DNA of 48,145 bases from Tannerella sp. (lineage in GTDB: Bacteria > Bacteroidota > Bacteroidia > Bacteroidales > Tannerellaceae). Below the pieces are notes generated by a model, which saw nothing but the letters and a program-made list of their open reading frames with translations, searched no databases and was not told the origin of the DNA. Numbering within the stretch: position 1 is the first letter of the stretch; each line of letters opens with the position of its first letter. Where the stretch lies: the NCBI GenBank assembly GCA_031285685.1, contig JAITVS010000246.1, positions 1-48,145 of the forward strand, in the 5' to 3' direction. Positions 27,686 through 37,081 of this stretch are shown piece after piece. The translations under genes and the position numbers were made by a program.

Positions 27686-28594
27686 TCATTGGGCGCTACC
27701 GGATACTTTGTCTATGTAGGCGATTATATCTTCTTTATTATCAGGATTAAACCATTTTATTTCCGGATCACGTTTAAACCAGGTCATTTGTTTGCGTGCA
27801 TAAACGCGTGTGTTACGTTTTATTTTTTCAACAGCTTCGTCCAAAGTGTAGTCACCGTCGAAATATGAAAACAGTTCTTTGTATCCGACAGTGTTGAGCG
27901 CATTCAGGTTACGCATGGAGTAAACACGTTTTGCCTCTTCCACCATACCTCCTCTGATCATATCATCAACACGTTTGTTTATACGTTCGAATAATTCCGG
28001 ACGTTCGCGGGTAAGACCGATTTTGAAAATTTTAAAAGGACGCTCTTTTATCCACCGCGTTCTGAAAGAAGAATATGGTTTACCTGTCATTCTGCATATT
28101 TCTACTGCATGAATAACACGTCTGTAATTCATCCGGTCAACCTCTTCATAATGTACAGGGTCTGATTTTTTGAGTTCTTCCAAAATGAGCGAAAGTCCTT
28201 CATTGTTATATTGATCCCATAGCGCTTTGCGTATTTCCCCGGTTATGGTCGGCATTTCGTCAATACCCTTGCATACGGCATCAATGTACATCATAGAGCC
28301 TCCGCAAAGTAACAGGAATGGTAGTGTTTTGTGTAATTTGTTTATTAGGGATATTGATTCTTCTTCGAAAAGACTTGCACTGTAATAGTCCGTAACGGAA
28401 TGTGTTGCAATGAAATAATGTTTAACCAATGATAGCTCTTCCCTGGTCGGAGCAGCTGTGCCGATCGGCAGTTCTTTGTATATCTGACGTGAATCGGTGG
28501 AAATAACAGGACTTCCGATATGTCGGGCTATGTTAATGCTCAATGCTGTTTTTCCGACACCCGTAGGTCCGAGTAAAACAAAAAGTATTTTCAT
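27686..28594 (-). CDS. miaA: tRNA dimethylallyltransferase MiaA
   Basis: The 302-residue protein transfers a dimethylallyl group to A37 of tRNAs that read UNN codons. The P-loop GPTGVGKT (residues 9-16), STDSRQIYKELPIGTA, NYRRVIHAVEI and the C-terminal YARKQMTWFKRDPEIKWF motif are all present. Its ATG directly abuts the stop of the upstream gene (28595), so it is co-translated with it. Confidence 0.96.
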   Translation of the reverse strand: MKILFVLLGPTGVGKTALSINIARHIGSPVISTDSRQIYKELPIGTAAPTREELSLVKHYFIATHSVTDYYSASLFEEESISLINKLHKTLPFLLLCGGSMMYIDAVCKGIDEMPTITGEIRKALWDQYNNEGLSLILEELKKSDPVHYEEVDRMNYRRVIHAVEICRMTGKPYSSFRTRWIKERPFKIFKIGLTRERPELFERINKRVDDMIRGGMVEEAKRVYSMRNLNALNTVGYKELFSYFDGDYTLDEAVEKIKRNTRVYARKQMTWFKRDPEIKWFNPDNKEDIIAYIDKVSGSAQ

Positions 28595-29137
28595 TTAGAA
28601 GCGGTCATTCGAGGATGTCTCGTCAAATGAGCCTTCATCTAGTCCTTCAAGATCTTCATCATTATATGCATCATCACCATAGAAATTTTCATCTAAATCG
28701 GGAACGATGTCGTTTGTTGTCATATCGAAATCTATAAATTGATTTGGAGGAATTCCTACAGATTTGGTGCAAACCGGTTCTTTGAGATCTTTTCCGGTCA
28801 CTATTTCACGTAGCTCAATAAAGAATACACGTTCGCTCAACTGATCAAAAACATAGAGAAGTTTCTGATGTTCTTCTTCAATGAGATCTTCAAGATGCGT
28901 ATCTTCCATAATGTAATTATCTTCTTCGGAAGAAGTATCCATCTCAATCAGAGTGATTTCCATTTGTTTGCTCCAGTCATCTCCACATATGAAAAATGAG
29001 TAGATCTGATTTTCATCATATCCCGTAGCTTTCAGGATTTCTTTATGGAAATCGAGAAATGTAGCCTGTGAACTTATTTGTATTTCTCTTTTGAAGTTAT
29101 CTACTTCGTCAGACAATAATAAAAATCTGTATACCAT
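28595..29137 (-). CDS. pRiA4b ORF-3-like protein
   Basis: A 180-residue acidic protein resembling the plasmid pRiA4b ORF-3 family (also annotated as IS1096 element passenger TnpR family): FKREIQISSQATFLDFHKEI, YSFFICGDDW, and LSERVFFIELREI. The C-terminal 35 residues are very rich in Asp and Glu. Despite the family name there is no transposase or inverted repeat here. It lies between lpxA and miaA in the same direction, with miaA abutting, so it looks like a housekeeping member in this lineage. Function unknown. Confidence 0.78.
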   Translation of the reverse strand: MVYRFLLLSDEVDNFKREIQISSQATFLDFHKEILKATGYDENQIYSFFICGDDWSKQMEITLIEMDTSSEEDNYIMEDTHLEDLIEEEHQKLLYVFDQLSERVFFIELREIVTGKDLKEPVCTKSVGIPPNQFIDFDMTTNDIVPDLDENFYGDDAYNDEDLEGLDEGSFDETSSNDRF

Positions 29138-29211
29138 AATAATTATGCTAAAAAGATGATGTGCAAATATGAGAATAAAAATTATATCACAAAAGAAAAA
29201 TGATAAATTTT

Positions 29212-29994
29212 TTAATCGTCAATAGAACCTCTGACAATGCCTCGTTTTGATGATTTTATAAAGTTGAGTATCAGATCGCGTTCCATACTGGGCTCATATT
29301 CTGTTTCTATCGCGTTGAGGGCTTCCGTGTTGTTGAGTCCGCGCGTATACAATGTGCGATAAATATCTTGTATCAGAAAGACCTGGTTATTTGTAAAACC
29401 GCGTCTATGCAATCCGACTATATTAATGCCGCAATATGCAATGGGGTCACGACCGATAAGTGTGTAGGGAGGGATATCTTTTCCGACGCGCGAACCGCCC
29501 TGAATCATTACATGTTTTGATATCCGGGTGAACTGGTGTACCAGAGAACCGCCGCTGACAATTGCAAAGTCATCAATTTCCACTTCACCTGCAATTTGTG
29601 CCGCATTTCCTATAATGACATTGTCTTTTACGACACAATCGTGTGCAATGTGCGAATATGCCATGATAAGACAATTATTTCCAACAATCGTTTTTCCTTT
29701 CGACGCGGTTCCACGATTTATTGTCACGCATTCCCTGATCGTAGTATGATTACCTATTTCCACGATCGATTCTTCCCCTGCAAACTTCAGATCTTGAGGA
29801 ATACCGGCAGTAACGGCTCCGGGAAATATCATACAATCAGAACCGATACGGGTTCCGTTTAAAATTGTAGTATGAGAAAAAATGCGGCAGTTATTACCTA
29901 TTACCACGTCTTTTTCAATAACAGCAAAGGGATCTATGGTAACATTTTCCCCTATTTTTGCTTCCGGATGGATAACGGCTAATGGTGAATGCAT
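29212..29994 (-). CDS. lpxA: UDP-N-acetylglucosamine acyltransferase LpxA
   Basis: The 260-residue protein carries out the first step of lipid A synthesis, O-acylation of UDP-GlcNAc. The left-handed beta-helix hexapeptides (IGENVTIDPFAVIEKDVVIG) run through residues 1-190, with the catalytic-histidine region SHIAHDCVV and the family motif SGGSLVHQFTRI. The start lies 3 bp after the stop of lpxC-fabZ. It is the last lpx gene in the lpxD-lpxC/fabZ-lpxA order. Confidence 0.96.
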   Translation of the reverse strand: MHSPLAVIHPEAKIGENVTIDPFAVIEKDVVIGNNCRIFSHTTILNGTRIGSDCMIFPGAVTAGIPQDLKFAGEESIVEIGNHTTIRECVTINRGTASKGKTIVGNNCLIMAYSHIAHDCVVKDNVIIGNAAQIAGEVEIDDFAIVSGGSLVHQFTRISKHVMIQGGSRVGKDIPPYTLIGRDPIAYCGINIVGLHRRGFTNNQVFLIQDIYRTLYTRGLNNTEALNAIETEYEPSMERDLILNFIKSSKRGIVRGSIDD

Positions 29995-29997
29995 ATG

Positions 29998-31383
29998 TTA
30001 TTTGTTTTTAATGATTTGTGCCATAAATTCTGCTTCACAGACAACTTTTTCTCCTACGAAAACATATCCTTTCATAGTCGATATCCCACGACGCATCGGG
30101 GCTAACAGTTGTAAACGGAAAATCAATGTGTCTCCCGGCACAACTTTCTGACGGAATTTTACTCCGTCTATTTTCATAAAATAGGTCGAATAACGTTCCG
30201 GCTCATCAACAGAATTCAGGACGAGTAAGCCTCCTGTTTGCGCCATCGCTTCGACCAATAAAACCCCCGGCATGACCGGTTCTTGCGGGAAATGTCCTTG
30301 AAAGAACGGTTCATTAACCGTTACATTCTTTATTCCTACAATATAATCTCCTCCTATTTCTACGATTTTGTCAACCAGCAGGAACGGATACCGGTGCGGC
30401 AGAAGTTCACGTATGCGATTAATATCCATGACAGGAATTCCGGTTGGATCATAGATCGGAGCCTGTACATCGGTTAATTTTATATCTTTACGAATTAAAC
30501 GGGCCAGTTGATTATTTATTTTATGTCCCGGGCGTGTGGCGATAATATGTCCTTTGATCGGCTTTCCGATGAGGGCAATATCACCTATAACATCTATTAG
30601 TTTGTGTCTTGCCGGTTCGTTCGGAAAAACCAACGGTTTATCATTCACATAACCGAATTCTTTTACATTTATATGAGGAAGCTCCAGTATGTCGGCAATA
30701 CGGTCCATCTCGCTCTGCTCCATCTTCTGGTCATAGATGACAATGGCATTATCCAGGTCACCGCCTTTTATCAGATTGTTCTGCAGCAATGTTTCTATTT
30801 CACGAAGGAAAACGAAGGTACGTGATGCTGATATTTTTTCAGGAAACTCATTGATGTTTGTGAGTGAAGCATACTGATTGGGTAGAACGGGAGAATCAAA
30901 TTCAATGAGTACATTGATACTGAACCGGTCGTCCGGAAGGATAATGAGTGACGAACCTGTTTTTTCATCCTTAACTTCTATTTTGTGGCGCACGATATAA
31001 TAATCTTTCGGCGCTTTTTGTTCAATAATTCCCGCTTTTTCTATAGATTCGGAAAAGAACCGTGCACTGCCGTCAAGAATAGGTATTTCCGGAGCGTCTA
31101 CTTCGATGAGACAATTATCAATTCCCCATGCATATAAAGCAGCAAGGGCGTGTTCTACCGTACTAACCCTTACATCTCCTTTTGATAAGACTGTTCCTCT
31201 TTGTGTATTTGTTACATTTTCGGCTAAAGCTTCAATGATGGGTTGTTCTTCGAGATCAATACGTTTTATTTTGTATCCGTGATTTTCAGGGGCCGGCTTA
31301 AATGTAACATTTATGTTCAAACCTGTATGAAGCCCTTTACCGCTTAGTGAAAATTCGGACGCTAACGTTTTTTGTTTCTCCAT
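29998..31383 (-). CDS. lpxC/fabZ: Bifunctional LpxC deacetylase / FabZ dehydratase
   Basis: This 461-residue fusion is typical of Bacteroidota. Residues 1-310 are LpxC, the zinc enzyme that commits UDP-acyl-GlcNAc to lipid A; ligands H78 (STVEHALAA), H260 and D264 (RHKLIDVIGD) and catalytic H287 (RPGHKIN) are visible. Residues about 318-461 are FabZ, the beta-hydroxyacyl-ACP dehydratase, with H364 and E378 in GHFPQEPVMPG and VEAMAQ. Fusing the two ties lipid A commitment to fatty acid elongation, which compete for hydroxyacyl-ACP. The gene is 4 bp after lpxD. Confidence 0.97.
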   Translation of the reverse strand: MEKQKTLASEFSLSGKGLHTGLNINVTFKPAPENHGYKIKRIDLEEQPIIEALAENVTNTQRGTVLSKGDVRVSTVEHALAALYAWGIDNCLIEVDAPEIPILDGSARFFSESIEKAGIIEQKAPKDYYIVRHKIEVKDEKTGSSLIILPDDRFSINVLIEFDSPVLPNQYASLTNINEFPEKISASRTFVFLREIETLLQNNLIKGGDLDNAIVIYDQKMEQSEMDRIADILELPHINVKEFGYVNDKPLVFPNEPARHKLIDVIGDIALIGKPIKGHIIATRPGHKINNQLARLIRKDIKLTDVQAPIYDPTGIPVMDINRIRELLPHRYPFLLVDKIVEIGGDYIVGIKNVTVNEPFFQGHFPQEPVMPGVLLVEAMAQTGGLLVLNSVDEPERYSTYFMKIDGVKFRQKVVPGDTLIFRLQLLAPMRRGISTMKGYVFVGEKVVCEAEFMAQIIKNK

Positions 31384-31387
31384 GCTT

Positions 31388-32428
31388 TTATTGTTTATTC
31401 TTTTTCAATTCTTCAATCTCTTTCTCTAACTTGTTGAGAGTTTTATATATATCCGGTAGTTTTTCGAGAAGTATACTGGAGCGCAGGTGTCTTTTTATCG
31501 GCATGGCCGGTGTTCCCATAAGCCGGGATCCTTCTTTGACGTTACTTATGATTCCGGATTGTGCCCCAATTTGCGTATTATCTCCGATATTGATATGACC
31601 GCCGAATCCGACCTGTCCGGCAATCACACAGTTTGTTCCTATCTTTGTTGATCCTGCAATACCTACCTGCGCGGCCATAGCCGTATTCTTGCCGATTTCG
31701 ACATTGTGCGCTACTTGTATAAGGTTATCTAATTTTACGCCTTTATGAATAGTTGTAGAGCCCATTACTGCACGATCAATGGTCGTGTTTGCGCCTATTT
31801 CCACGTCATCTTCGATGTTAACGTTACCTAGCTGTGCGATTTTTTTGTATTCTCCGTTTTCCTCTGAAGCAAAACCAAACCCGTCAGATCCAATGACGGC
31901 ACCGGCATGAATGATACAGTTTTTACCTATGGAACAATCGTTGTAGATTACCGAATGAGGATAAAGAATGGTTTTGTCTCCGATTTTAACATTGTCTCCA
32001 ATATAAACATGAGGATATATCATGCATTCTTTCCCTATTTCCGAATTTTCGCCTATATATGCAAAAGATCCGATGTAGCAATTTTCACCGACAGAAGCTG
32101 TTGCCGAGATGAATGCAGAAGAGTCTATTCCACTTTTTTTTATCTTAGATTGTTCTACCAGATCAAGTAACCTTGCCAGTGATGTATATGCATTCGGAAC
32201 TTTTATCAGGGTGGGTTCTATTGGCGCTGTAGGAACAAAGTCCTCATTTACCAATACGATGCTGGCTTTTGTTTTGTATATGAAGTGCTCATATTTTAAG
32301 TTGGCTAGGAATGTAATTGTTCCGGGTGTCCCTTCTTCAATCTTGGAGAAATTATTTACTTTAGCAGTCGGATCCCCTACTACGTTTCCTTTTAAAAAAT
32401 CAGCAATCTGTTGAGCCGTAAACTCCAT
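31388..32428 (-). CDS. lpxD: UDP-3-O-acylglucosamine N-acyltransferase LpxD
   Basis: The 346-residue protein performs the third step of lipid A synthesis. An N-terminal uridine-binding domain (about 1-100) is followed by a left-handed beta helix, with the catalytic region [11 protein letters not shown] and [14 protein letters not shown], and a C-terminal helical extension. It is the first gene of the lpx run; its promoter probably lies at 32515-32522. Confidence 0.96.
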   Translation of the reverse strand: MEFTAQQIADFLKGNVVGDPTAKVNNFSKIEEGTPGTITFLANLKYEHFIYKTKASIVLVNEDFVPTAPIEPTLIKVPNAYTSLARLLDLVEQSKIKKSGIDSSAFISATASVGENCYIGSFAYIGENSEIGKECMIYPHVYIGDNVKIGDKTILYPHSVIYNDCSIGKNCIIHAGAVIGSDGFGFASEENGEYKKIAQLGNVNIEDDVEIGANTTIDRAVMGSTTIHKGVKLDNLIQVAHNVEIGKNTAMAAQVGIAGSTKIGTNCVIAGQVGFGGHINIGDNTQIGAQSGIISNVKEGSRLMGTPAMPIKRHLRSSILLEKLPDIYKTLNKLEKEIEELKKNKQ

Positions 32429-32514
32429 CCTTATTCTGTTGATTTAAATTTAAAATAGCAAAACAACGACAATAATCTTGTGGTTACTTCTGCTTTTACA
32501 AATATTTTGGCGCA

Positions 32515-32522
32515 CAAAGTTA
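32515..32522 (-). promoter_or_regulatory. -7 box (TAACTTTG) of the lpxD operon
   Basis: TAnnTTTG match on the minus strand 87 bp before lpxD; the 145-bp gap from pyrF is otherwise AT-rich with no clear hairpin. Confidence 0.5.
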
Positions 32523-32573
32523 GTAAAAAAATAAATATGTTACGAATTATGTAAAAATAATTATTGATTATGA

Positions 32574-33404
32574 CTAAATAATCCCTTTCTTTGATAGAAA
32601 GAATTTCATCTCTTCCTGAACGGAAGATGCTGCTTCATTGGCTTTTAAGGCGAATTTGTTCGTGTTGTCGGCATATAGGATTGCACGTGACGAGTTGACT
32701 ATAAGTCCGCACATATCATTCATTCCATAGTGGCAAACCTCTTCCAATGAGCCTCCTTGTGCTCCTATACCCGGGACGAGCAGAAAATGATCCGGTACTA
32801 TGCGACGTATATCTTCAAACATTTTGCCTTGCGTGGCGCCGACGACATACATCATATTTTCATCGTTACCCCAGTTTTGTGAAATGCGGAGAACTTTTTC
32901 AAACAGACGTTCTCCTAACTTGTCTTCTGTCAATTGAAAATCATTGGAACCTTTATTCGATGTAAGAGCAAGCAGGATCACCCATTTTCCGTCATAACGT
33001 AGAAACGGCGTAACGCTGTCTTCTCCCATATATGGCGCTACGGTGAGCGAGTGAACGTTCATTTCTTCAAAAAATGTTTGTGCATACATCGTGGACGTAT
33101 TACCAATATCTCCACGTTTTGCATCAGCTATAATAAACTGATCCGGATAATTGCTTTTTATATATTCGACTGTTTTTTTAAGAGATATCCATCCTTTGTT
33201 GCCTTCGCATTCGTAAAACGCCAAATTCGGTTTATATGCAATACAAAATTCGGCGGTTGCGTCAATAATCGCTTTATTGAATGCATAAACAGGATCATCG
33301 TCCTTTTGTAAATGCAAGGGTATTTTTGTTATATCCGTATCTAATCCTACGCACAGGAAAGATTTTTTATGTTTAATATTTTCAAAAAGTTCTTTTTTAT
33401 TCAT
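32574..33404 (-). CDS. pyrF: Orotidine 5'-phosphate decarboxylase PyrF
   Basis: From the ATG at 33404 the protein has 276 residues; the open frame to 33476 adds 24 residues without similarity and is rejected. It makes UMP from OMP. The catalytic motif [11 protein letters not shown] is intact, as are FLCVGLDTD and YKPNLAFYE. The length and motif fit the subfamily-2 PyrF found in Bacteroidota and actinobacteria. It is the last gene of the GH73-purM-prfA-pyrF unit. Confidence 0.95.
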   Translation of the reverse strand: MNKKELFENIKHKKSFLCVGLDTDITKIPLHLQKDDDPVYAFNKAIIDATAEFCIAYKPNLAFYECEGNKGWISLKKTVEYIKSNYPDQFIIADAKRGDIGNTSTMYAQTFFEEMNVHSLTVAPYMGEDSVTPFLRYDGKWVILLALTSNKGSNDFQLTEDKLGERLFEKVLRISQNWGNDENMMYVVGATQGKMFEDIRRIVPDHFLLVPGIGAQGGSLEEVCHYGMNDMCGLIVNSSRAILYADNTNKFALKANEAASSVQEEMKFFLSKKGII

Positions 33405-33485
33405 ATGTACAAAAATGATATTTAATATTAAGGTAATATAGAACTCGCATGAGTAAGTTCCAGGTTTTATGTTCAAAGTTTTAAT

Positions 33486-34595
33486 TTAAAGTTCGCTTTC
33501 TTTTATTCTTTCCGCATTTTCCGCAACGATCAGGTGATCTATGCAATCCTGTATGTCGCCGTTCATGTAAGCGGAAAGATTGTATATAGTATAGTTTATA
33601 CGATGATCTGTGATACGCCCCTGCGGATAGTTGTATGTGCGTATTTTTGCTGAGCGATCTCCTGTTGATACCATTGTTTTTCGTTTTGAAGCGATATCAT
33701 CAATATATTTCTGGTGCTCTTTGTCGTATATGAACGAACGCAGGCGGCTTAATGCACGCTCTTTGTTTTTAGGTTGATCCCGTGTTTCCGTACATTCGAT
33801 AAGAATTTCTTCGGCGACACCGGTATTGGGATTTTTCCATACATAACGCAACCTTACACCGGATTCTACCTTATTTACATTTTGTCCGCCGGCTCCGCTT
33901 GACCGGAAAGTATCCCATTTTATTTCTCCTTCATTTATTTCCACGTCAAATTCGTCTGCTTCCGGAAGTACGGCTACGGTAGCCGCAGATGTATGTACGC
34001 GCCCCTGCGTTTCCGTTTGCGGTACGCGTTGTACGCGATGTACGCCGGATTCGTATTTCAGTGTGCCGTAAACGTTATCTCCTGTGACTGTAAAAATTAT
34101 TTCTTTGAATCCGCCGGATGTGCCTTCGTTACAACTTGAAACGCTAAGACTCCAACCCTTTATTTCACAGTATTTTGAATACATACGGAATAAATCTCCT
34201 GCAAATATTGCCGCTTCGTCACCGCCGGTGCCGCCACGTATTTCAACAATGGCATTTTTACCGTCTTCAGGATCTGCAGGGATCAATAATAATTTTATTT
34301 CTTCTTCAATTTCAGGTAAGTTTTGCTGGCTTTTTTCCAATTCTTCACTTGCCATTTTCCGCATTTCCATATCCTGTTCACTGGCGAGAATTTCTTTCGC
34401 TTCTTCTATATTTCCCAGTGTTTGTATGTATTTTTTACGCGTGGAAATTAGTCGTTCCAGTTCCTTATATTCTTTGGTCAGCCGGACATATCGTTTTTGA
34501 TCGGTAATGACAGAAGGGTCTGTGATCAGAGTTGATACTTCTTCAAAACGTCCGACTAGGCCTTCGAGTTTTTGTAGTATACTATTATCGGACAT
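33486..34595 (-). CDS. prfA: Peptide chain release factor 1 (PrfA)
   Basis: The 369-residue protein ends translation at UAA and UAG. The GGQ motif at residues 236-238 (SGAGGQNVNK) enters the peptidyl transferase centre, and the codon-reading region lies near VPQTETQGRVHTS (about 191-203). A normal-length RF1. It starts 6 bp after purM, so they share a transcript. Confidence 0.96.
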   Translation of the reverse strand: MSDNSILQKLEGLVGRFEEVSTLITDPSVITDQKRYVRLTKEYKELERLISTRKKYIQTLGNIEEAKEILASEQDMEMRKMASEELEKSQQNLPEIEEEIKLLLIPADPEDGKNAIVEIRGGTGGDEAAIFAGDLFRMYSKYCEIKGWSLSVSSCNEGTSGGFKEIIFTVTGDNVYGTLKYESGVHRVQRVPQTETQGRVHTSAATVAVLPEADEFDVEINEGEIKWDTFRSSGAGGQNVNKVESGVRLRYVWKNPNTGVAEEILIECTETRDQPKNKERALSRLRSFIYDKEHQKYIDDIASKRKTMVSTGDRSAKIRTYNYPQGRITDHRINYTIYNLSAYMNGDIQDCIDHLIVAENAERIKESEL

Positions 34596-34601
34596 ACTTT
34601 T

Positions 34602-35771
34602 TTAATGATAGTAAAATTTTCCAAATTCACTGTTTATGATAAGTTCTTTCTTCTCACATGCTTCTACATGTCCTACAATCCGGGCATCAATGTTGAACGA
34701 TTTGCTTATTTCAATCACATCATTGGCCTGTTTTTCGTCAAGATAGATTTCAAGACGGTGCCCCATATTGAATACCTTATACATCTCAGACCAGTCGGTG
34801 CCGCTTTGTTCCCGGATGGTCCTGAATAATGGCGGAACGGGAAACATGTTGTTTTTAACGATGCGGAGATTATCAATAAAATGCAGTATTTTAGTTTGCG
34901 CTCCTCCCGAACAATGTATCATCCCGTGAATATCCTTTCGCATATCATCCAGTATTTTCTTTACAACCGGTGCGTATGTACGAGTGGGGGATAATACTAA
35001 TTTGCCGGCGTTAACAGGTGATCCTTCAACCTTGTCGGTAAGTTTAAGTCCGCCGGAATAGATGAGTTCTTCGGGTACTGCCGCGTCAAAACTTTCGGGA
35101 TATTTTTCTGCAATGTATTTTGCAAAAACATCGTGTCTGGCGGAAGTGAGACCATTGCTCCCCATGCCTCCGTTGTATTCCTTTTCGTAGGTAGCTTGTC
35201 CGAATGACGCTAATCCGACAATAACATCTCCTGCCTGTATTTCGGCGTTGTTTACGATATCACTGCGCTTCATGCGGCAGGTTACGGTGCTGTCAACAAT
35301 AATAGTTCTGACCAGGTCACCCACATCGGCCGTTTCTCCGCCGGTGGCATATACGCCGATTCCCATATCACGCAGTTCGGCCAGTAGTTCGTCGGTGCCG
35401 TTTATGATCGCAGAGATCACCTCACCCGGAATGAGTAGTTTGTTGCGGCCAATCGTACTCGAAACAAGTATATTATCTGTTGCACCTACACATAGAAGGT
35501 CGTCGATATTCATGATCAGAGCATCCTGTGCAATACCTTTCCATACGGATAAGTCACCGGTTTCCCGCCAGTAAATATATGCCAGTGACGATTTTGTGCC
35601 GGCACCATCCGCATGCATGATGTTACAATAATGCGGATCGTTTCCCAGAATATCGGGAATTATTTTACAAAAAGCGTTTGGAAAAAGCCCTTTATCAATG
35701 TTTTTTATGGCATCGTGTACATCTTCTTTCGAAGCGCTTACACCACGCAGATTATACCTTTGGTTACTCAT
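34602..35771 (-). CDS. purM: Phosphoribosylformylglycinamidine cyclo-ligase PurM
   Basis: The 389-residue protein closes the imidazole ring in purine synthesis (FGAM to AIR). It is longer than the usual 345 residues but shows the AIR synthase fold: MHADGAGTKSSLAYIYW, DDLLCVGATDN, GETADVGDLV and the C-terminal FNMGHRLEIYL. The longer form is common in Bacteroidota. It lies 20 bp after the GH73 gene and 6 bp before prfA. Confidence 0.93.
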   Translation of the reverse strand: MSNQRYNLRGVSASKEDVHDAIKNIDKGLFPNAFCKIIPDILGNDPHYCNIMHADGAGTKSSLAYIYWRETGDLSVWKGIAQDALIMNIDDLLCVGATDNILVSSTIGRNKLLIPGEVISAIINGTDELLAELRDMGIGVYATGGETADVGDLVRTIIVDSTVTCRMKRSDIVNNAEIQAGDVIVGLASFGQATYEKEYNGGMGSNGLTSARHDVFAKYIAEKYPESFDAAVPEELIYSGGLKLTDKVEGSPVNAGKLVLSPTRTYAPVVKKILDDMRKDIHGMIHCSGGAQTKILHFIDNLRIVKNNMFPVPPLFRTIREQSGTDWSEMYKVFNMGHRLEIYLDEKQANDVIEISKSFNIDARIVGHVEACEKKELIINSEFGKFYYH

Positions 35772-35791
35772 TTTAATATGTTGAAATTCTT

Positions 35792-36754
35792 TTATCTACG
35801 TACCTTCAATATGTCTCCCGGTTTTGGAGTATAGTCGTATTTCAGCTTATTCAATTTATATACGGATTTTAATTTCATGCCGTATAACTGGGATATAGTG
35901 TATAACGATTCTCCTCCCTTGACAATATGTGTACTGTATTCTTTGCTTGCTTGTTTTTTCTTGCCCTGCAGATAAACGATATCTCCGTTTTTGAGTTTAT
36001 GTCCCTCTGTTACTTCATTATATTTAAGCAACCTTTTCAGTTTCATACGGGTGTCGTATGCAATGATTTCATAAGAGTCGTTAGTTTGTGCTGTTATATA
36101 ATGGATACCGTTGTTTTCATGTATTCTGCGCCTCCAGTTAGTAATTTCCGGATGATTTCTTTCATATTCCGGCGTATTCAGTTTTATTTCGTAAATATCG
36201 TCATTAATAGGTCTTTTCTCGACGATTTTGGCTTTGTCGTATTTATGCAATTCATATGCTTCGATTAGTCGTACCAGTTTATCTCCGTATGATTTATCCG
36301 TTGCATAGCCGCATTTTTGTAAACCATGCGCCCATCCTTTATAATCATGTATATCAAGCTTGAACAGGGATACGTAATATTTTCTTTTGGCGAGAAATAA
36401 TGAATGATCGGTATATGATTCTTCTACGGTCTTGTATGTACGGAAACATTCGTCTTTTTCATCATCGTCATGGTATATGCGTCCGCCACGCCATTCCTCT
36501 TTGCATTTTATTCCAAAGTGATTATTTCCTTTACGTGCCAGACGACTGTCACCGGCTACTGATTCTAAAAGACCTTGTGCCAATGTAATACTTGCCGGTA
36601 TTTTATATTCTTTTTGTTGCTGGATAGCTAGGTCTTTATATTTATGGATATATTCTTCAAACGACGGTAGTCTTGTTTGTTTTTGTCCCTGTATAAAAAC
36701 AATATTTGAGATAAACAGGATGAATGTAATGAATAAACGTATATATAGTTTCAT
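35792..36754 (-). CDS. LysM-containing glucosaminidase (GH73)
   Basis: From the ATG at 36754 the protein has 320 residues with an N-terminal signal peptide (about 1-23). The GH73 endo-beta-N-acetylglucosaminidase domain follows (ITLAQGLLESVAGDSRLA and NNHFGIKC, with a catalytic Glu in GLLES). It ends in one clear LysM domain (THIVKGGESLYTISQLYG) and a weaker one before it. It cleaves glycan strands of peptidoglycan in the periplasm. It heads the operon with purM, prfA and pyrF. The open frame to 36793 adds 13 residues with no signal-peptide sense and is rejected. Confidence 0.92.
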   Translation of the reverse strand: MKLYIRLFITFILFISNIVFIQGQKQTRLPSFEEYIHKYKDLAIQQQKEYKIPASITLAQGLLESVAGDSRLARKGNNHFGIKCKEEWRGGRIYHDDDEKDECFRTYKTVEESYTDHSLFLAKRKYYVSLFKLDIHDYKGWAHGLQKCGYATDKSYGDKLVRLIEAYELHKYDKAKIVEKRPINDDIYEIKLNTPEYERNHPEITNWRRRIHENNGIHYITAQTNDSYEIIAYDTRMKLKRLLKYNEVTEGHKLKNGDIVYLQGKKKQASKEYSTHIVKGGESLYTISQLYGMKLKSVYKLNKLKYDYTPKPGDILKVRR

Positions 36755-36784
36755 ATTGTAGTCTGTTATGCTGCCAAAGTTCAC

Positions 36785-36837
36785 ATGAAACAAGCGCTCC
36801 TAATTATCGCACACCTCACTGTTAATGCTCGTTTCAT
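36785..36837 (-). other. Inverted repeat in the 5' leader of the GH73 gene
   Basis: ATGAAACAAGC (36785-36795) pairs with GCTCGTTTCAT (36827-36837) with one G-U pair. It lies in the leader of about 115 nt between the -7 box at 36876-36883 and the start at 36754. Loop of 31 nt. It might shape the leader mRNA; no riboswitch class is recognised. Confidence 0.5.
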
Positions 36838-36875
36838 AACCGGTCCGTATTAAACATTGAATAATTAAGCGGGTG

Positions 36876-36883
36876 CAAAGATA
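36876..36883 (-). promoter_or_regulatory. -7 box (TATCTTTG) for the GH73-purM-prfA-pyrF operon
   Basis: A perfect TAnnTTTG match on the minus strand, about 120 bp upstream of the start at 36754, giving a long leader. No exact TTTG -33 is seen. Confidence 0.6.
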
Positions 36884-36965
36884 CGGCTTAGAAATGAAAA
36901 AACATTATGAATGAGTATGAAAATATTGACAATGTATTAAAAAACAGTAAAACATAGAAATTAAT

Positions 36966-37055
36966 AAGCTATATTTTGTTTTAAATCAGAATATAGCTTC
37001 ATCCGGTAATACAAAAAAATACTTTTTGTATTACTCTCAACTTTTGCTATATTTG
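36966..37055 (+). repeat. About 90-bp promoter-bearing repeat, copy A (upstream of cdd)
   Basis: This segment matches the reverse complement of 48046-48135 along its whole length by eye (about 75 of 90 positions, one or two small gaps). It holds two dyads: AAGCTATATT/AATATAGCTT (36966-36975 and 36990-36999) and GTAATACAAAAA/TTTTTGTATTAC (37006-37017 and 37023-37034). Then come the conserved CTCAA.TTTTGC and TATATTTG. The -33 box lies in the right arm of the second dyad. The remaining 210 bp of the 327-bp gap (36755-36965) hold the leader and promoter of the GH73 gene. Confidence 0.85.
37023..37055 (+). promoter_or_regulatory. Promoter of cdd inside the repeat
   Basis: TTTTTG (37023-37028) and TATATTTG (37048-37055) are spaced by 19 nt. 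It excludes the GTG at 37055 as a start and fixes cdd at 37082. Confidence 0.8.
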
Positions 37056-37081
37056 TGTTTTGTATTCAGAGTGATTCATCT

